Shown here one piece after another: positions 8,981-16,853 of a stretch of DNA of 64,000 nt; position 1 is the first letter of the stretch; each line of letters begins with the position of its first letter. This DNA comes from Paenibacillus xerothermodurans. Its GTDB lineage: Bacteria > Bacillota > Bacilli > Paenibacillales > NBRC-103111. The stretch lies in assembly GCF_002220865.2 (NCBI RefSeq), contig NZ_NHRJ02000001.1, forward strand, positions 682,001-746,000, in the 5' to 3' direction. The notes under the pieces were generated by a model. The model searched no databases, had not been told where the DNA came from, and saw only the letters and a list, made by a program, of their open reading frames with translations. Made by a program: the position numbers and the translations under genes.

Positions 8981-9032
8981 GATGATAAAACTGTGATAAA
9001 AATGTAAAAAAAGTGTGAAAACCACTTGTGAA
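8981..9032 (-). promoter_or_regulatory. 11-bp-phased direct repeats, likely OmpR/PhoP-family response-regulator box
   Basis: On the minus strand, upstream of the efflux operon, the hexamers TTCACA (9019-9014), TTTACA (9008-9003), ATCACA (8997-8992) and ATCATC (8986-8981) follow each other with exactly 5 bp between units, an 11-bp period. A further TTCACA lies at 9032-9027. Direct TT(A/T)ACA-like repeats with 11-bp period are the known binding pattern of Bacillus PhoP and relatives. The array begins 83 bp before the start codon at 8898. No two-component genes lie in the window, so the regulator is unknown. Confidence 0.5.
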
Positions 9033-9070
9033 ATGGTTCTTAGGCATCAAATATTTTTAGAAGCAGACAC

Positions 9071-9095
9071 AAAAAGGACTCCTTCCGGGAGTCCT
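9071..9095 (-). terminator. Rho-independent terminator of the L,D-transpeptidase gene
   Basis: On the minus strand an 8-bp stem (AGGACTCC with GGAGTCCT, 5-nt loop) is followed by a T run at 9075-9071. It lies about 145 bp after the stop at 9239 and separates this gene from the efflux operon's regulatory region. Confidence 0.85.
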
Positions 9096-9238
9096 GAGTA
9101 GGCGAGTCAAAGTGCAGCATGGGCAATTTTTGCAAACTAGCGTATACGGCCGCATTCAACCACCTGATGCTTGGTTCGCAGCCGGATCATGGCAAAGGGT
9201 TACCCCCCTTCGGATGCTCGCGTGCCCCCGCTAACCGG

Positions 9239-9736
9239 TCACTTGTCTTTTATGATGACCTTGGTGCCGAGCGGGATGTGCCGGTATAGCCATTCAACGT
9301 CCCTATTGTGCATGCGCACACAGCCGGAAGACGCGTGGCTGCCGATTGAGTAGGGCCTGTTTGTGCCGTGAATGCCGTAGGTATAGCCGCCCGTACCTGG
9401 GACACTGAGGCCGATCCACCTGGTGCCCAACGGATTTTTCGGATGCCCGCCGGGAATTTGCTTGCGTATATACCATGGCTTTACTATTTTTGCAATCACA
9501 TGAAACTCGCCCACCGGCGTCAGCTCCACCCGGCGCCCGGTCGCAACCCTAAAACCGTATACCGGCACGCCGTTCGCGAACACGGTAAGTCGATTCGCCG
9601 TTTTGTTAATTTCTATGTACACTCCTTCTTCCTGCACCGCCTCGAGCGGCACTGGAGCGATGCTGGCAAGCGTCTGACTGCTGCCGGATAGACATAGTGC
9701 CACGCTGAGAACAAAGGTAATAAATATTGCACGCAT
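9239..9736 (-). CDS. L,D-transpeptidase (YkuD domain), secreted
   Basis: 165 residues. An N-terminal signal peptide (about 1-25, ending near TLASIA) is followed by a YkuD catalytic domain. The catalytic signature is present: GIHGTN with His at about 123 and the SSGCVRMHN box with Cys at about 139. These enzymes form 3-3 cross-links in peptidoglycan or attach proteins to the wall, and in spore formers several act on the cortex. There is no LysM domain, unlike Bacillus YkuD itself. The gene appears monocistronic, with its own terminator at 9071-9095. Confidence 0.92.
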   Translation of the reverse strand: MRAIFITFVLSVALCLSGSSQTLASIAPVPLEAVQEEGVYIEINKTANRLTVFANGVPVYGFRVATGRRVELTPVGEFHVIAKIVKPWYIRKQIPGGHPKNPLGTRWIGLSVPGTGGYTYGIHGTNRPYSIGSHASSGCVRMHNRDVEWLYRHIPLGTKVIIKDK

Positions 9737-9803
9737 AATTTTTATCTCATCCTTGTCGAGTTAATGGCAGCATTAGTGTTTGCATACACGCCTGTTCTAT
9801 GTG

Positions 9804-9815
9804 CGGAGTACTCCG
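9804..9815. promoter_or_regulatory. 12-bp perfect palindrome, possible operator
   Basis: CGGAGTACTCCG lies 68 bp upstream of the L,D-transpeptidase start. It is self-complementary with no loop space, so it is more likely a protein-binding site than a hairpin. No known regulator is assigned. Confidence 0.25.
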
Positions 9816-9824
9816 TATTAAATG

Positions 9825-9871
9825 AAAAAGCATAAGCGTCAAGAGAGCGTGCGATCCCCTGCAGCTTATGC
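9825..9871 (-). terminator. Rho-independent terminator after the SDR gene
   Basis: GCATAAGC (9830-9837) is complementary to GCTTATGC (9864-9871). On the minus strand the right arm is followed by TTTTTC. It is 18 bp beyond the SDR stop at 9889. The 26-nt apical region is only partly paired. Confidence 0.65.
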
Positions 9872-9888
9872 CTTTGCCTCGTACCGGT

Positions 9889-10575
9889 CTAAATCGTGTC
9901 GCCAAAATGTATTAATTGTCCCGTGATCCCTGGCCGAGCCAGGGCCGCCAGCTGCACTATATCAGGCGCCACTAAATCCGGATCCGTCCCTGTCGCGTGC
10001 ATCTCCGTTTTGATCGTGCCTGGGTCGAACATGCTTGCAAGGATCTGAGAATGGCTCTCTTCCTCGGCCACGGTGCGCGTGAGCGCCTCCAATCCCGCTT
10101 TGCTCACACCGTATGCCGCAAACCCTCCGGCACCATTCACGGCCAAGCCTGAAGTGATGTTGATAATCCGTCCATACCGCTGCGACCTCATGTGAGGCAG
10201 CACCTCTCTCGTCAGTAAAAACGCGCCCGTCAAGTTGTTCGCCAGCTGATAATTCCAGGATTCCAGCGTTGTATCTATCACGCCACCCGTCTCCAGCACC
10301 GCTGCGTTGTTCACCAAGATATCGATTTTCCCATGCAGCTCAATCGCCTGCTTCACCAACGCTTGCACCTGTGCCTCCTGTGAGACATCGGCCACAACGG
10401 CCTCCGCTGTGCCGCCGTTTCGGACAATGCCGCCGGCAACAGCATCAATTTTGTCTTTTCTGCGCCCCGCTAGAACAACGGCTGCTCCATCGTTCGCCAT
10501 CGCTCTGGCAATGGCTTTGCCTAAACCCGTCCCGGCGCCTGTTATAATCGCTGTTTTGTCCGATAAAACGCCCAT
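9889..10575 (-). CDS. Short-chain dehydrogenase/reductase
   Basis: 228 residues, a classical SDR. The Rossmann glycine motif TGAGTGLGK is at about 12-20, NNAAVLE at about 88, and the catalytic Ser with YGVSK around 141-158. Similarity is general (3-oxoacyl-ACP reductase or FabG-like), and no substrate can be assigned. The ATG at 10575 follows a run of eight Gs that may serve as an imperfect ribosome site. The gene stands alone between two terminator-bounded neighbours. Confidence 0.88.
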   Translation of the reverse strand: MGVLSDKTAIITGAGTGLGKAIARAMANDGAAVVLAGRRKDKIDAVAGGIVRNGGTAEAVVADVSQEAQVQALVKQAIELHGKIDILVNNAAVLETGGVIDTTLESWNYQLANNLTGAFLLTREVLPHMRSQRYGRIINITSGLAVNGAGGFAAYGVSKAGLEALTRTVAEEESHSQILASMFDPGTIKTEMHATGTDPDLVAPDIVQLAALARPGITGQLIHFGDTI

Positions 10576-10709
10576 AGTCGACCCCCCCCGTTTCCGTTTG
10601 CCCCCATCATAACAGATACGGCAGCGCTCGGGAACGTGTGCAGTTATCAGACTTTTTTATGACGGATACTGCTGCTGCCAATGCAAACCACATCTGCTCC
10701 TGCGGCGTA

Positions 10710-10922
10710 TTATCTGCCTTTTTCCTCGGTTCTCTTGCGTTCATGATAAATCACCAAGGCGAGCAGCCCGACCCCACAGCCTATCGTTCCAAGAAATCCA
10801 AATGTTTGCAGTCCGTTCGCCAACATCTGTTCGCGTTCAAACACATTCCCATACACCATACAACCAAGAGAAATTAAGAACAGAATGAACAGCACGACCA
10901 TAGGCATTTTCATACTTTGCAT
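10710..10922 (-). CDS. Small two-span membrane protein of unknown function
   Basis: 70 residues, with AGGAGGTG at good spacing before the ATG. It has two hydrophobic spans (about 8-25 and 42-60) separated by a polar loop, and a charged tail ending HERKRTEEKGR. No family is recognised. The strong ribosome site and clear topology support it being a real gene. Confidence 0.6.
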   Translation of the reverse strand: MQSMKMPMVVLFILFLISLGCMVYGNVFEREQMLANGLQTFGFLGTIGCGVGLLALVIYHERKRTEEKGR

Positions 10923-11065
10923 GATTTCTTCACCTCCTATGAATTCTTAATACATTCCGCTGATTAAGAAACAACTTCCATTTGAGGTGAGTGCATGATC
11001 GAGTTTACTCGTGGAGCTCCTCATCCTGCCCGGTCCGACTGCCACAGCGTGAGCTGCTGTCACAG

Positions 11066-11098
11066 AAAAAAAACGAACCACAGGCAAGCTGCCCGCAG
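11066..11098 (-). terminator. Rho-independent terminator of the sugar locus
   Basis: On the minus strand a short GC-rich hairpin (GCGGGCA with TGCCTGT, GCT loop) is followed after a few bases by eight Ts (11073-11066). It is about 60 bp past the stop of the oxidoreductase at 11159 and would end the five-gene transcript. Confidence 0.6.
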
Positions 11099-11158
11099 TC
11101 CGTCCTTCGCTTGAATTATACCACCGTGCATATTACACAGGGTGGCCTTCGTTGGTGC

Positions 11159-12370
11159 TCATCCCTTGAAAACCCGATAGCCCGCGAGGTCTACGGCTTT
11201 CGCCTCAGCAGCCCATTTCGCGCCCGCTTGCGCAGGCAGCTGCCATTTGTCATAACATAGCCAGAGCGTTTCCTCCAGACTCTCTACCCAGATCGCATCG
11301 GTGTCCTCGTCGTGGTGAACCAGATGCGGTTCAAATCCAGGCACCTCCGGTATGGCATCCATCACTGCGTTAACACAGAGCAGCTGCGGATAAGCCGCTT
11401 CAAGTCCGCAAGGAATTTCATCCGCCCCGGTTGCCGCCGCCGCAATGCACGTGCGCAGTTTGTCCGCTAGAGCCGAAGTGTTGGTGCTCGGGTACACCTT
11501 TTCCGTGCCGTCATGGAACACTGCAGTGATTTTGTTGTCGTCTTTGCCTTCATAGAACGTAATGACTGCCTTCTCGAACTCCAACGTGAAAACCGGGCCG
11601 GCATTGCCGAGAATCGTGTGCGACGCGTAGAAAAAGATATCAACGCCCTGATCCGTGTTCACTTTCAACGCGCATGTATCAAAGGTTTCGATGTCGTTGG
11701 CACGATACAGTTCTGCAGTCACTTCGACCGGCTTGGCGCTTTCATTAGGCCTTGGACCGATGAGATAAAACATGTTATGCAGAAAATGCGACGTAGCATT
11801 GTGCACCACGCTGTCCAAAATCCACTCGCCGTTAGCGCCTTTTTTGCGGCCCTTCCAGCCGCTGCCGAAATAATCGAGACCTCGCCTCCAAAGCACGAGC
11901 GTTTTCATCCGCTTCGGTCTGCCGAACAGCCCGGCTGCGATATGACGTTTCAGCTCCTGGATCTGGGCGTTGAACGACAGATTGTAGCCGACGGCAACGA
12001 ACTTGCCGGTTTTCTTTTGCATCTCCATCATTTTTTGCGCGTCTTGCACCGTGGCTGCTATGGGTTTTTCGCACAGAACATGGCTGCCTTGGGAAAGAGC
12101 CAAACATACCTGCTCGCTGTGATACTGTATCGGGGTGGAAATGATCGCAAGGTCCGCACGAGAGGATTCATAAAAACTAGCCATATCCGTATAAAAAGGT
12201 ATGCTTCGGTCTTTCAATTCCTGAACATAGCTGCATCGCTCAGGATTGATATCGACCACGCCGGCAATCTCGAATGTACTTCTATCCTGATGATACAGCA
12301 GCTCTTCCACGTATTTGTTCCCGTAGCCGCCAATACCAACCAGCAAAACGGAAATCTTGTTACCGCTCAT
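11159..12370 (-). CDS. Gfo/Idh/MocA-family oxidoreductase
   Basis: 403 residues from ATG 12370, which has GGAGGTG upstream; an earlier in-frame ATG at 12388 overlaps that site and is less likely. The N-terminal Rossmann fold has LLVGIGGYGNKY (about 6-17), and CEKPIAATV near residue 100 carries the family's catalytic-region EKP motif. The C-terminal domain is the usual sheet. These NAD(P) enzymes oxidise sugar or inositol hydroxyls, often at C3. Last gene of the five-gene sugar locus, 33 bp after the AraC regulator gene. Confidence 0.88.
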   Translation of the reverse strand: MSGNKISVLLVGIGGYGNKYVEELLYHQDRSTFEIAGVVDINPERCSYVQELKDRSIPFYTDMASFYESSRADLAIISTPIQYHSEQVCLALSQGSHVLCEKPIAATVQDAQKMMEMQKKTGKFVAVGYNLSFNAQIQELKRHIAAGLFGRPKRMKTLVLWRRGLDYFGSGWKGRKKGANGEWILDSVVHNATSHFLHNMFYLIGPRPNESAKPVEVTAELYRANDIETFDTCALKVNTDQGVDIFFYASHTILGNAGPVFTLEFEKAVITFYEGKDDNKITAVFHDGTEKVYPSTNTSALADKLRTCIAAAATGADEIPCGLEAAYPQLLCVNAVMDAIPEVPGFEPHLVHHDEDTDAIWVESLEETLWLCYDKWQLPAQAGAKWAAEAKAVDLAGYRVFKG

Positions 12371-12402
12371 TTCAGTCACCACCTCCATGACGATGTGTCG
12401 GG

Positions 12403-13215
12403 TCAGCCTTTACTCTGCTGCCGGAACATGTTAGGGGACATTTTCACAATATTTTTGAATGCCCGGTAAAATGTAGGCAGCGTCTCATAGCCGACTTCGA
12501 AGCAGACGGACGCGATGTCCTTATCCGTTTCCGCCAGCAGCTTTTTCGCTAACCCGATCCTAACCTCGGTCAAATATTGAATCGGTGTGATACGGTAATG
12601 TTCTTTGAAAATATTATTGACGTGTCTTGCGCCCATGCCCAGTCTGGCAGCGATATCCCCGGCAGTGAGCGGCGCGAAAAAATGTGTGTCAATGTAACTG
12701 CGTATGCGCTCGGCCCGGAGGCTGTTCGAATCCGTTATCGTGGCTGATTGACTCGTTCGTGCCAAGACGAGCAAAATTTCAAGGATATAGATCTGCTGAG
12801 CCCATCTGCCCAACGCATCCGGATGGGTTTGCTCGAACAGCATTTTTCGCAGAAGCTGCCTTAGGTCTGCGGCCGCAAACGGGCTGAGCTGCAAGAAAGC
12901 GGACGTCGGAAAGCTCGTGTGAAGCAGACCTGAGCGGGCGAACGAGTCGATCGCCGTGTCTTCAAAGGCGAGGACCAGTAATGTCAGCTTCGACTCCGAA
13001 AAAACGGAGTGATTCGAATGCGGTACGATTAACGCGGCTGTGTCCTGCTTGAACTCGTATTGCCTGCCGTCCAGCGTGATGCTGCCTTCGCCTTCCAGAG
13101 CATACAGAATCTGATGAATGGCATGATGATGGTCATCGATTATATCACCATCGAGATGCTTGCTCTCGTACAGATGTACGCCATGAAATAGCGAGTCCAC
13201 TGTGTGCAATTTCAT
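12403..13215 (-). CDS. AraC-family transcriptional regulator
   Basis: 270 residues. The N-terminal cupin-like sensor (about 20-95) has the His-rich DDHHHAIHQILY stretch. Two C-terminal helix-turn-helix motifs occupy about 170-265, including DIAARLGMGARHVNNIFK and DIASVCFEVGYE. AraC proteins of this layout usually activate neighbouring sugar genes. It sits inside the sugar locus, between the TIM-barrel isomerase and the second oxidoreductase, on the same strand. Confidence 0.9.
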   Translation of the reverse strand: MKLHTVDSLFHGVHLYESKHLDGDIIDDHHHAIHQILYALEGEGSITLDGRQYEFKQDTAALIVPHSNHSVFSESKLTLLVLAFEDTAIDSFARSGLLHTSFPTSAFLQLSPFAAADLRQLLRKMLFEQTHPDALGRWAQQIYILEILLVLARTSQSATITDSNSLRAERIRSYIDTHFFAPLTAGDIAARLGMGARHVNNIFKEHYRITPIQYLTEVRIGLAKKLLAETDKDIASVCFEVGYETLPTFYRAFKNIVKMSPNMFRQQSKG

Positions 13216-13370
13216 AAAAGGCCCCCAAATTGCCCGGAAATAACGGTTTTAAACCCATCTTACCGCTTTGGGAACCGGCTCGGCAAGCTATTTTGCCGAC
13301 TGTATCCGACGTCATTGCAATGGTCCCGGATGCGGTCGGCTGCTGTTTTCTTCTTGTGGCCTGGCTCTTC

Positions 13371-14192
13371 TCACACGTGCTCGAGATAGCGCTCTTTCAT
13401 CAGCGCGAGCACTTCGTCGCCCGGCGCATCCCATACGGCACGGTTAAATATTTCAACCTCAATCGGGCCGTTGTATCCTGCCGCTTCAACCGCTTCACGT
13501 ATCCGGCGGATCTCTATCACCCCGTCGCCCATCATGCCGCGGCCCAGCACCATATCCGGCGTAGGCACGATCCAGTCCGACACGTGGAAACCCAGGATAC
13601 GTTCGCCGGCACGGGCGATTTGACTGTATAGCTCGGGATCCCACCATACATGAAACACATCAACCACCACTCCTACATCCTGTGCTGCGAACTGTTCGGC
13701 CAGCGTGTTGGCCTGCCCCAATGTGACGACCACCGACCTTTCGGCCGCCTGCATCGGATGGAGCGGCTCAATGCCGAGCCTCACACCGTGTTCGCGAGCG
13801 AACGGCACCAGCTGATCGATGCCTTCCGCCACCCAGCCTCGTGCTCTGTCAATATCGCGATCCGGGGACGGTCCGCAGACGAGCACCAGCACCTGCGCGC
13901 CCAGCTCGGCAGCTTCTTCCACAGCACGACGGTTGTCGTCGATCCGCGCCTGCCGTTCCGCCGCAGTGGCCGCGGGAAACATACCGCCGCGGCATAGGCT
14001 CGACACTTGCAGGCCCGCGTCTTGGATCATCCGTCTGCTCTCGCTTAGTCCTGCTTCGGCAACCTTGTTCCGCCAAGGGGCGATCCAAGGCACACCTGCG
14101 CGCACACAGCCTTCCACCGCCTCGCGCAAACTCCACCGCTCCGTCGTAATCTGGTTCAGACTTAGACGGTCAAATGACCCAAGCCTTGCCAT
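13371..14192 (-). CDS. Sugar phosphate isomerase/epimerase, AP-endonuclease-2-like TIM barrel
   Basis: 273 residues, with GAGGGGG before the ATG. The barrel carries the expected metal-ligand positions: GIEPLHP (Glu about 144), VVVDVFHVWWD (Asp and His about 180), GFHVSD and IEVEIF near the C-terminus. Family members isomerise or epimerise keto-sugars and inosose, or cleave 3-keto-glycosides when paired with Gfo/Idh/MocA enzymes. It follows the DUF993 gene by 111 bp in the same transcript. Confidence 0.87.
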   Translation of the reverse strand: MARLGSFDRLSLNQITTERWSLREAVEGCVRAGVPWIAPWRNKVAEAGLSESRRMIQDAGLQVSSLCRGGMFPAATAAERQARIDDNRRAVEEAAELGAQVLVLVCGPSPDRDIDRARGWVAEGIDQLVPFAREHGVRLGIEPLHPMQAAERSVVVTLGQANTLAEQFAAQDVGVVVDVFHVWWDPELYSQIARAGERILGFHVSDWIVPTPDMVLGRGMMGDGVIEIRRIREAVEAAGYNGPIEVEIFNRAVWDAPGDEVLALMKERYLEHV

Positions 14193-14303
14193 TTTTTTAC
14201 CCCCTCTATGCGAATTGAATCAATATTCGCTCACTGCACACAACTTCGTACGGACTCCATGACTCCGCATTGAGTTGTCGCTCACCGTTCGTAAGCATCA
14301 GTG

Positions 14304-15467
14304 TTACCTCACTCCTGCCAGCTTCAGTACCAACTGCATACGCTCCACAGCCAGATCCGGATTGGTCAGTAAGCCCGCTTGGTCGGCCATGACGAACAGA
14401 TCCGCCAAATGCACCGCCGAGCGTGCCCCTTCTGCGCCGCCGATCATACGGAAGTGGCTCTGATGTCCGTTTAGGTAGGCCATGAACACGATACCCGTTT
14501 TATACGCGTAAGTCGGCGTCTGGAAAATGTGCCGGGATAACGGAACCGTTTTGTCTAGGATTTCATGGAAGCGGTTTGTATCTCCCTCATCCAGCGCGTG
14601 AAGGCCCGCGGCGGCGGCCGGGGCTATCGCGTCGAAGATACCTAGCAAAGCATGACTGTAGCCCTGCTCATCGCCGCGGATCAACTCCGGATAGTTAAAA
14701 TCATCGCCGGTGTACATTTTTACGCCTTCCGGCAGCAGACGGCGCATCTTGATTTCCTTGCTTGCGTCTAACAGTGAAATTTTGATGCCGTCTACTTTGG
14801 CAGCGCTTGCACGGATAATCCGCAAGCAAACCTCCATCGCAGCGTCCGGATCCCGATGTCCCCAATATCCGGCTAACGCGGGATCGAACATGTCCCCAAG
14901 CCAGTGTAAAATGACCGGCTGTGACACCTGGCTTAACATTTTTCCGTACACCCGCTCATAATCTTCCGGGCTCCTGGCGCACGCAGCCAGTGCACGGCTG
15001 GCCATCAGAATGATCCGCCCACCCTCGCCTTCGATAAAGGAACACTGCTCCTCGTAAGCGGCTTCAACCTGCTCGAGCGTCACGCTGCTGCCCGGAGCGA
15101 GATGGTCGGTGCCGGCGCCGGACGCCATATTGCCTCCGACGGACCGCGCCTCCACGATGGAGTGTCTGATCAGCTCTTTGGAGCTTTCCCAGTTGAGGCC
15201 CATCCCGCGCTGAGCCGTATCCATCGCTTCCGCAACGGATAGACCGAGAGACCACAGATAGTGGCGGTATTCCATCGTCGCTTTAAAGTCGATTTTCGAG
15301 TGCTGCAGAGGATCGCTGTCAGCGAATGGATCGGCCACTACGTGTGCGGCGGAAAATGCGATACGGCTTTTCAGCGGCCCCTTCGGAATCTCAAACGCTT
15401 GATTGCGTCCGGGCTCGTACGAATAAAGAGCGCCTCCGGCGCGCGGCAGTTGGATAGATTGAGCCAC
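14304..15467 (-). CDS. DUF993, dihydrodipicolinate-synthase-like TIM-barrel protein
   Basis: 387 residues from a GTG start with GGAGGAG upstream. It resembles DUF993 proteins annotated as dihydrodipicolinate-synthase-like. KVDGIKISLLDA holds a candidate Schiff-base lysine, and GNMASGAGTDHL and VILHWLGDMFDP are strongly patterned. I know of no established reaction for DUF993; an aldolase or lyase acting on an oxidised sugar fits its position between an oxidoreductase and an isomerase. It starts 14 bp after the oxidoreductase gene. Confidence 0.85.
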   Translation of the reverse strand: MAQSIQLPRAGGALYSYEPGRNQAFEIPKGPLKSRIAFSAAHVVADPFADSDPLQHSKIDFKATMEYRHYLWSLGLSVAEAMDTAQRGMGLNWESSKELIRHSIVEARSVGGNMASGAGTDHLAPGSSVTLEQVEAAYEEQCSFIEGEGGRIILMASRALAACARSPEDYERVYGKMLSQVSQPVILHWLGDMFDPALAGYWGHRDPDAAMEVCLRIIRASAAKVDGIKISLLDASKEIKMRRLLPEGVKMYTGDDFNYPELIRGDEQGYSHALLGIFDAIAPAAAAGLHALDEGDTNRFHEILDKTVPLSRHIFQTPTYAYKTGIVFMAYLNGHQSHFRMIGGAEGARSAVHLADLFVMADQAGLLTNPDLAVERMQLVLKLAGVR

Positions 15468-15480
15468 AATGATCTCCTCC

Positions 15481-16632
15481 TTACAATGTTAATTCCGGCA
15501 CATCGACCCAGCGGCGTTCTTTCCAAGATTGCAGTCCGAGCTCCGACAACTGCGTGCCCTTGGCACCTTCAAGCAAATCCCACGGGAACGGTGTGTCGAT
15601 CACCACATGCTTCAGGAACAGTTCCCACTGAATTTTGAAGCCGTTATCGAACACTTGGTTGTCCGGGACATTTTCCCATTGCTCAAGAAAGTTGAAGGGG
15701 TTTGGAATATCCGGATTCCATACCGGCTTCGGCGTGTTCACTCTATGCTGCGTCTTGCAGTCGCGAAGTCCGGCCACGGCACTGCCTTCCGTACCGTCCA
15801 CGTGAATCGTTACCAAATCATCTCTGTTGACGCGTACCGCCCAAGACGAATTCACTTGTGCGATAATACCGCCCTCAATTTCGAAAGTCGCGTATGCCGC
15901 ATCATCGGCTGTGCAATCGTAAGTATTGCCCTGCTCGTCGACACGCTGTGGAATGTGAGTTACGCCCAAGCAGGAGACGGATTTGACATCGCCGAACAAG
16001 TTGTCCAAAACATAACGCCAGTGCGCGAACATATCTACGATAATACCGCCGCCGTCCTCTTTGCGATAGTTCCACGAAGGACGCTGGCCCGGCTGCCAAT
16101 CCCCCTCGAACACCCAGTAGCCGAACTCCATGCGGACTGCTAAAATACGGCCGAAGAAGCCGGAATCGACCAACCGTTTCAATTTGATAAGTCCGGGCAA
16201 GAACAATTTGTCCTGCACGACTCCGTTTTTGATGCCTTTGTCCCGCGCCAGCTTTGCCAGCTCTAACGACTCAGCCAAACTGCCCGCTGTCGGCTTTTCG
16301 CAATAGATATGCTTGCCGGCGGCGATGGCTTTTCGAACACCCGCAGCACGAAGCACAGTGGTCTGGGAATCGAAGTATATCTGGTTGTGGGCATCAGCTA
16401 ATGCCTCATCTAGGTTGGTACTCCAGCGCCCAATACCATTAGCCTCGGCCAAAGCCTTTAGCTTACTCTCTTGGCGGCCGACCAGAATCGGGTCCGGCAT
16501 AATGACGTCCCCATTAGGAAGCGCCACGCCTCCCTGCTTGCGGATAGCTGCAATGGAACGGATTAAGTGCTGATTTGTTCCCATCCTGCCTGTGACGCCA
16601 TTCATGATAATGCCGACATTAATAGTTGCCAT
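15481..16632 (-). CDS. Gfo/Idh/MocA-family oxidoreductase, first gene of the DUF993 locus
   Basis: 383 residues from ATG 16632, with AAGGAG upstream; in-frame codons further upstream lack a ribosome site. The N-terminal fold has IIMNGVTGRMGTNQH (about 8-22), YCEKPTAGS near 100, and a C-terminal domain with GGGIIVDMFAHWRYVLD that supplies the usual His. It probably oxidises a sugar or glycoside with NAD(P). The gene directly follows the promoter region at 16660-16739. Confidence 0.88.
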   Translation of the reverse strand: MATINVGIIMNGVTGRMGTNQHLIRSIAAIRKQGGVALPNGDVIMPDPILVGRQESKLKALAEANGIGRWSTNLDEALADAHNQIYFDSQTTVLRAAGVRKAIAAGKHIYCEKPTAGSLAESLELAKLARDKGIKNGVVQDKLFLPGLIKLKRLVDSGFFGRILAVRMEFGYWVFEGDWQPGQRPSWNYRKEDGGGIIVDMFAHWRYVLDNLFGDVKSVSCLGVTHIPQRVDEQGNTYDCTADDAAYATFEIEGGIIAQVNSSWAVRVNRDDLVTIHVDGTEGSAVAGLRDCKTQHRVNTPKPVWNPDIPNPFNFLEQWENVPDNQVFDNGFKIQWELFLKHVVIDTPFPWDLLEGAKGTQLSELGLQSWKERRWVDVPELTL

Positions 16633-16659
16633 CGTTGTTACTCCTTTCGATTGTGCAAT

Positions 16660-16739
16660 TGAGAAAATTGTCTCATTTACCCACATTGTAAACAGCGAGC
16701 CGCATAGTCGTCTTATAAATATCAGAAGTGAGTTATCAA
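16660..16739 (-). promoter_or_regulatory. Promoter and small palindrome before the DUF993 locus
   Basis: On the minus strand TTGATA (16739-16734) and TATAAG (16717-16712) are 16 bp apart, a plausible sigma-A promoter. Between it and the gene, TGAGA and TCTCA arms form a 16-bp dyad at 16660-16675, 28 bp before the start codon, a possible operator. No specific regulator is proven; the AraC protein of the locus is the obvious candidate for this region. Confidence 0.4.
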
Positions 16740-16770
16740 TTTTGGAACCGTTCGTTTGTTCAGCATGAAT

Positions 16771-16794
16771 AAAAAAACCTCCCGATTGGGGAGG
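16771..16794 (-). terminator. Rho-independent terminator of the MFS gene
   Basis: On the minus strand CCTCCC pairs with GGGAGG and is followed by seven Ts (16777-16771). It lies 60 bp beyond the MFS stop at 16854 and upstream of the promoter at 16712-16739. Confidence 0.88.
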
Positions 16795-16853
16795 CATCCT
16801 GAGGGATCATCTGGAGCCAGCGAGCCCGCTACGGCTCGGACGCCACTCCTCAA

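Noticed and set aside
12403-13215. Considered whether the AraC regulator and second oxidoreductase form a separate unit from the DUF993 genes
   Set aside because: Left as one locus: same strand, no terminator between 13216 and 13370. A separate promoter in that 155-bp gap cannot be excluded.
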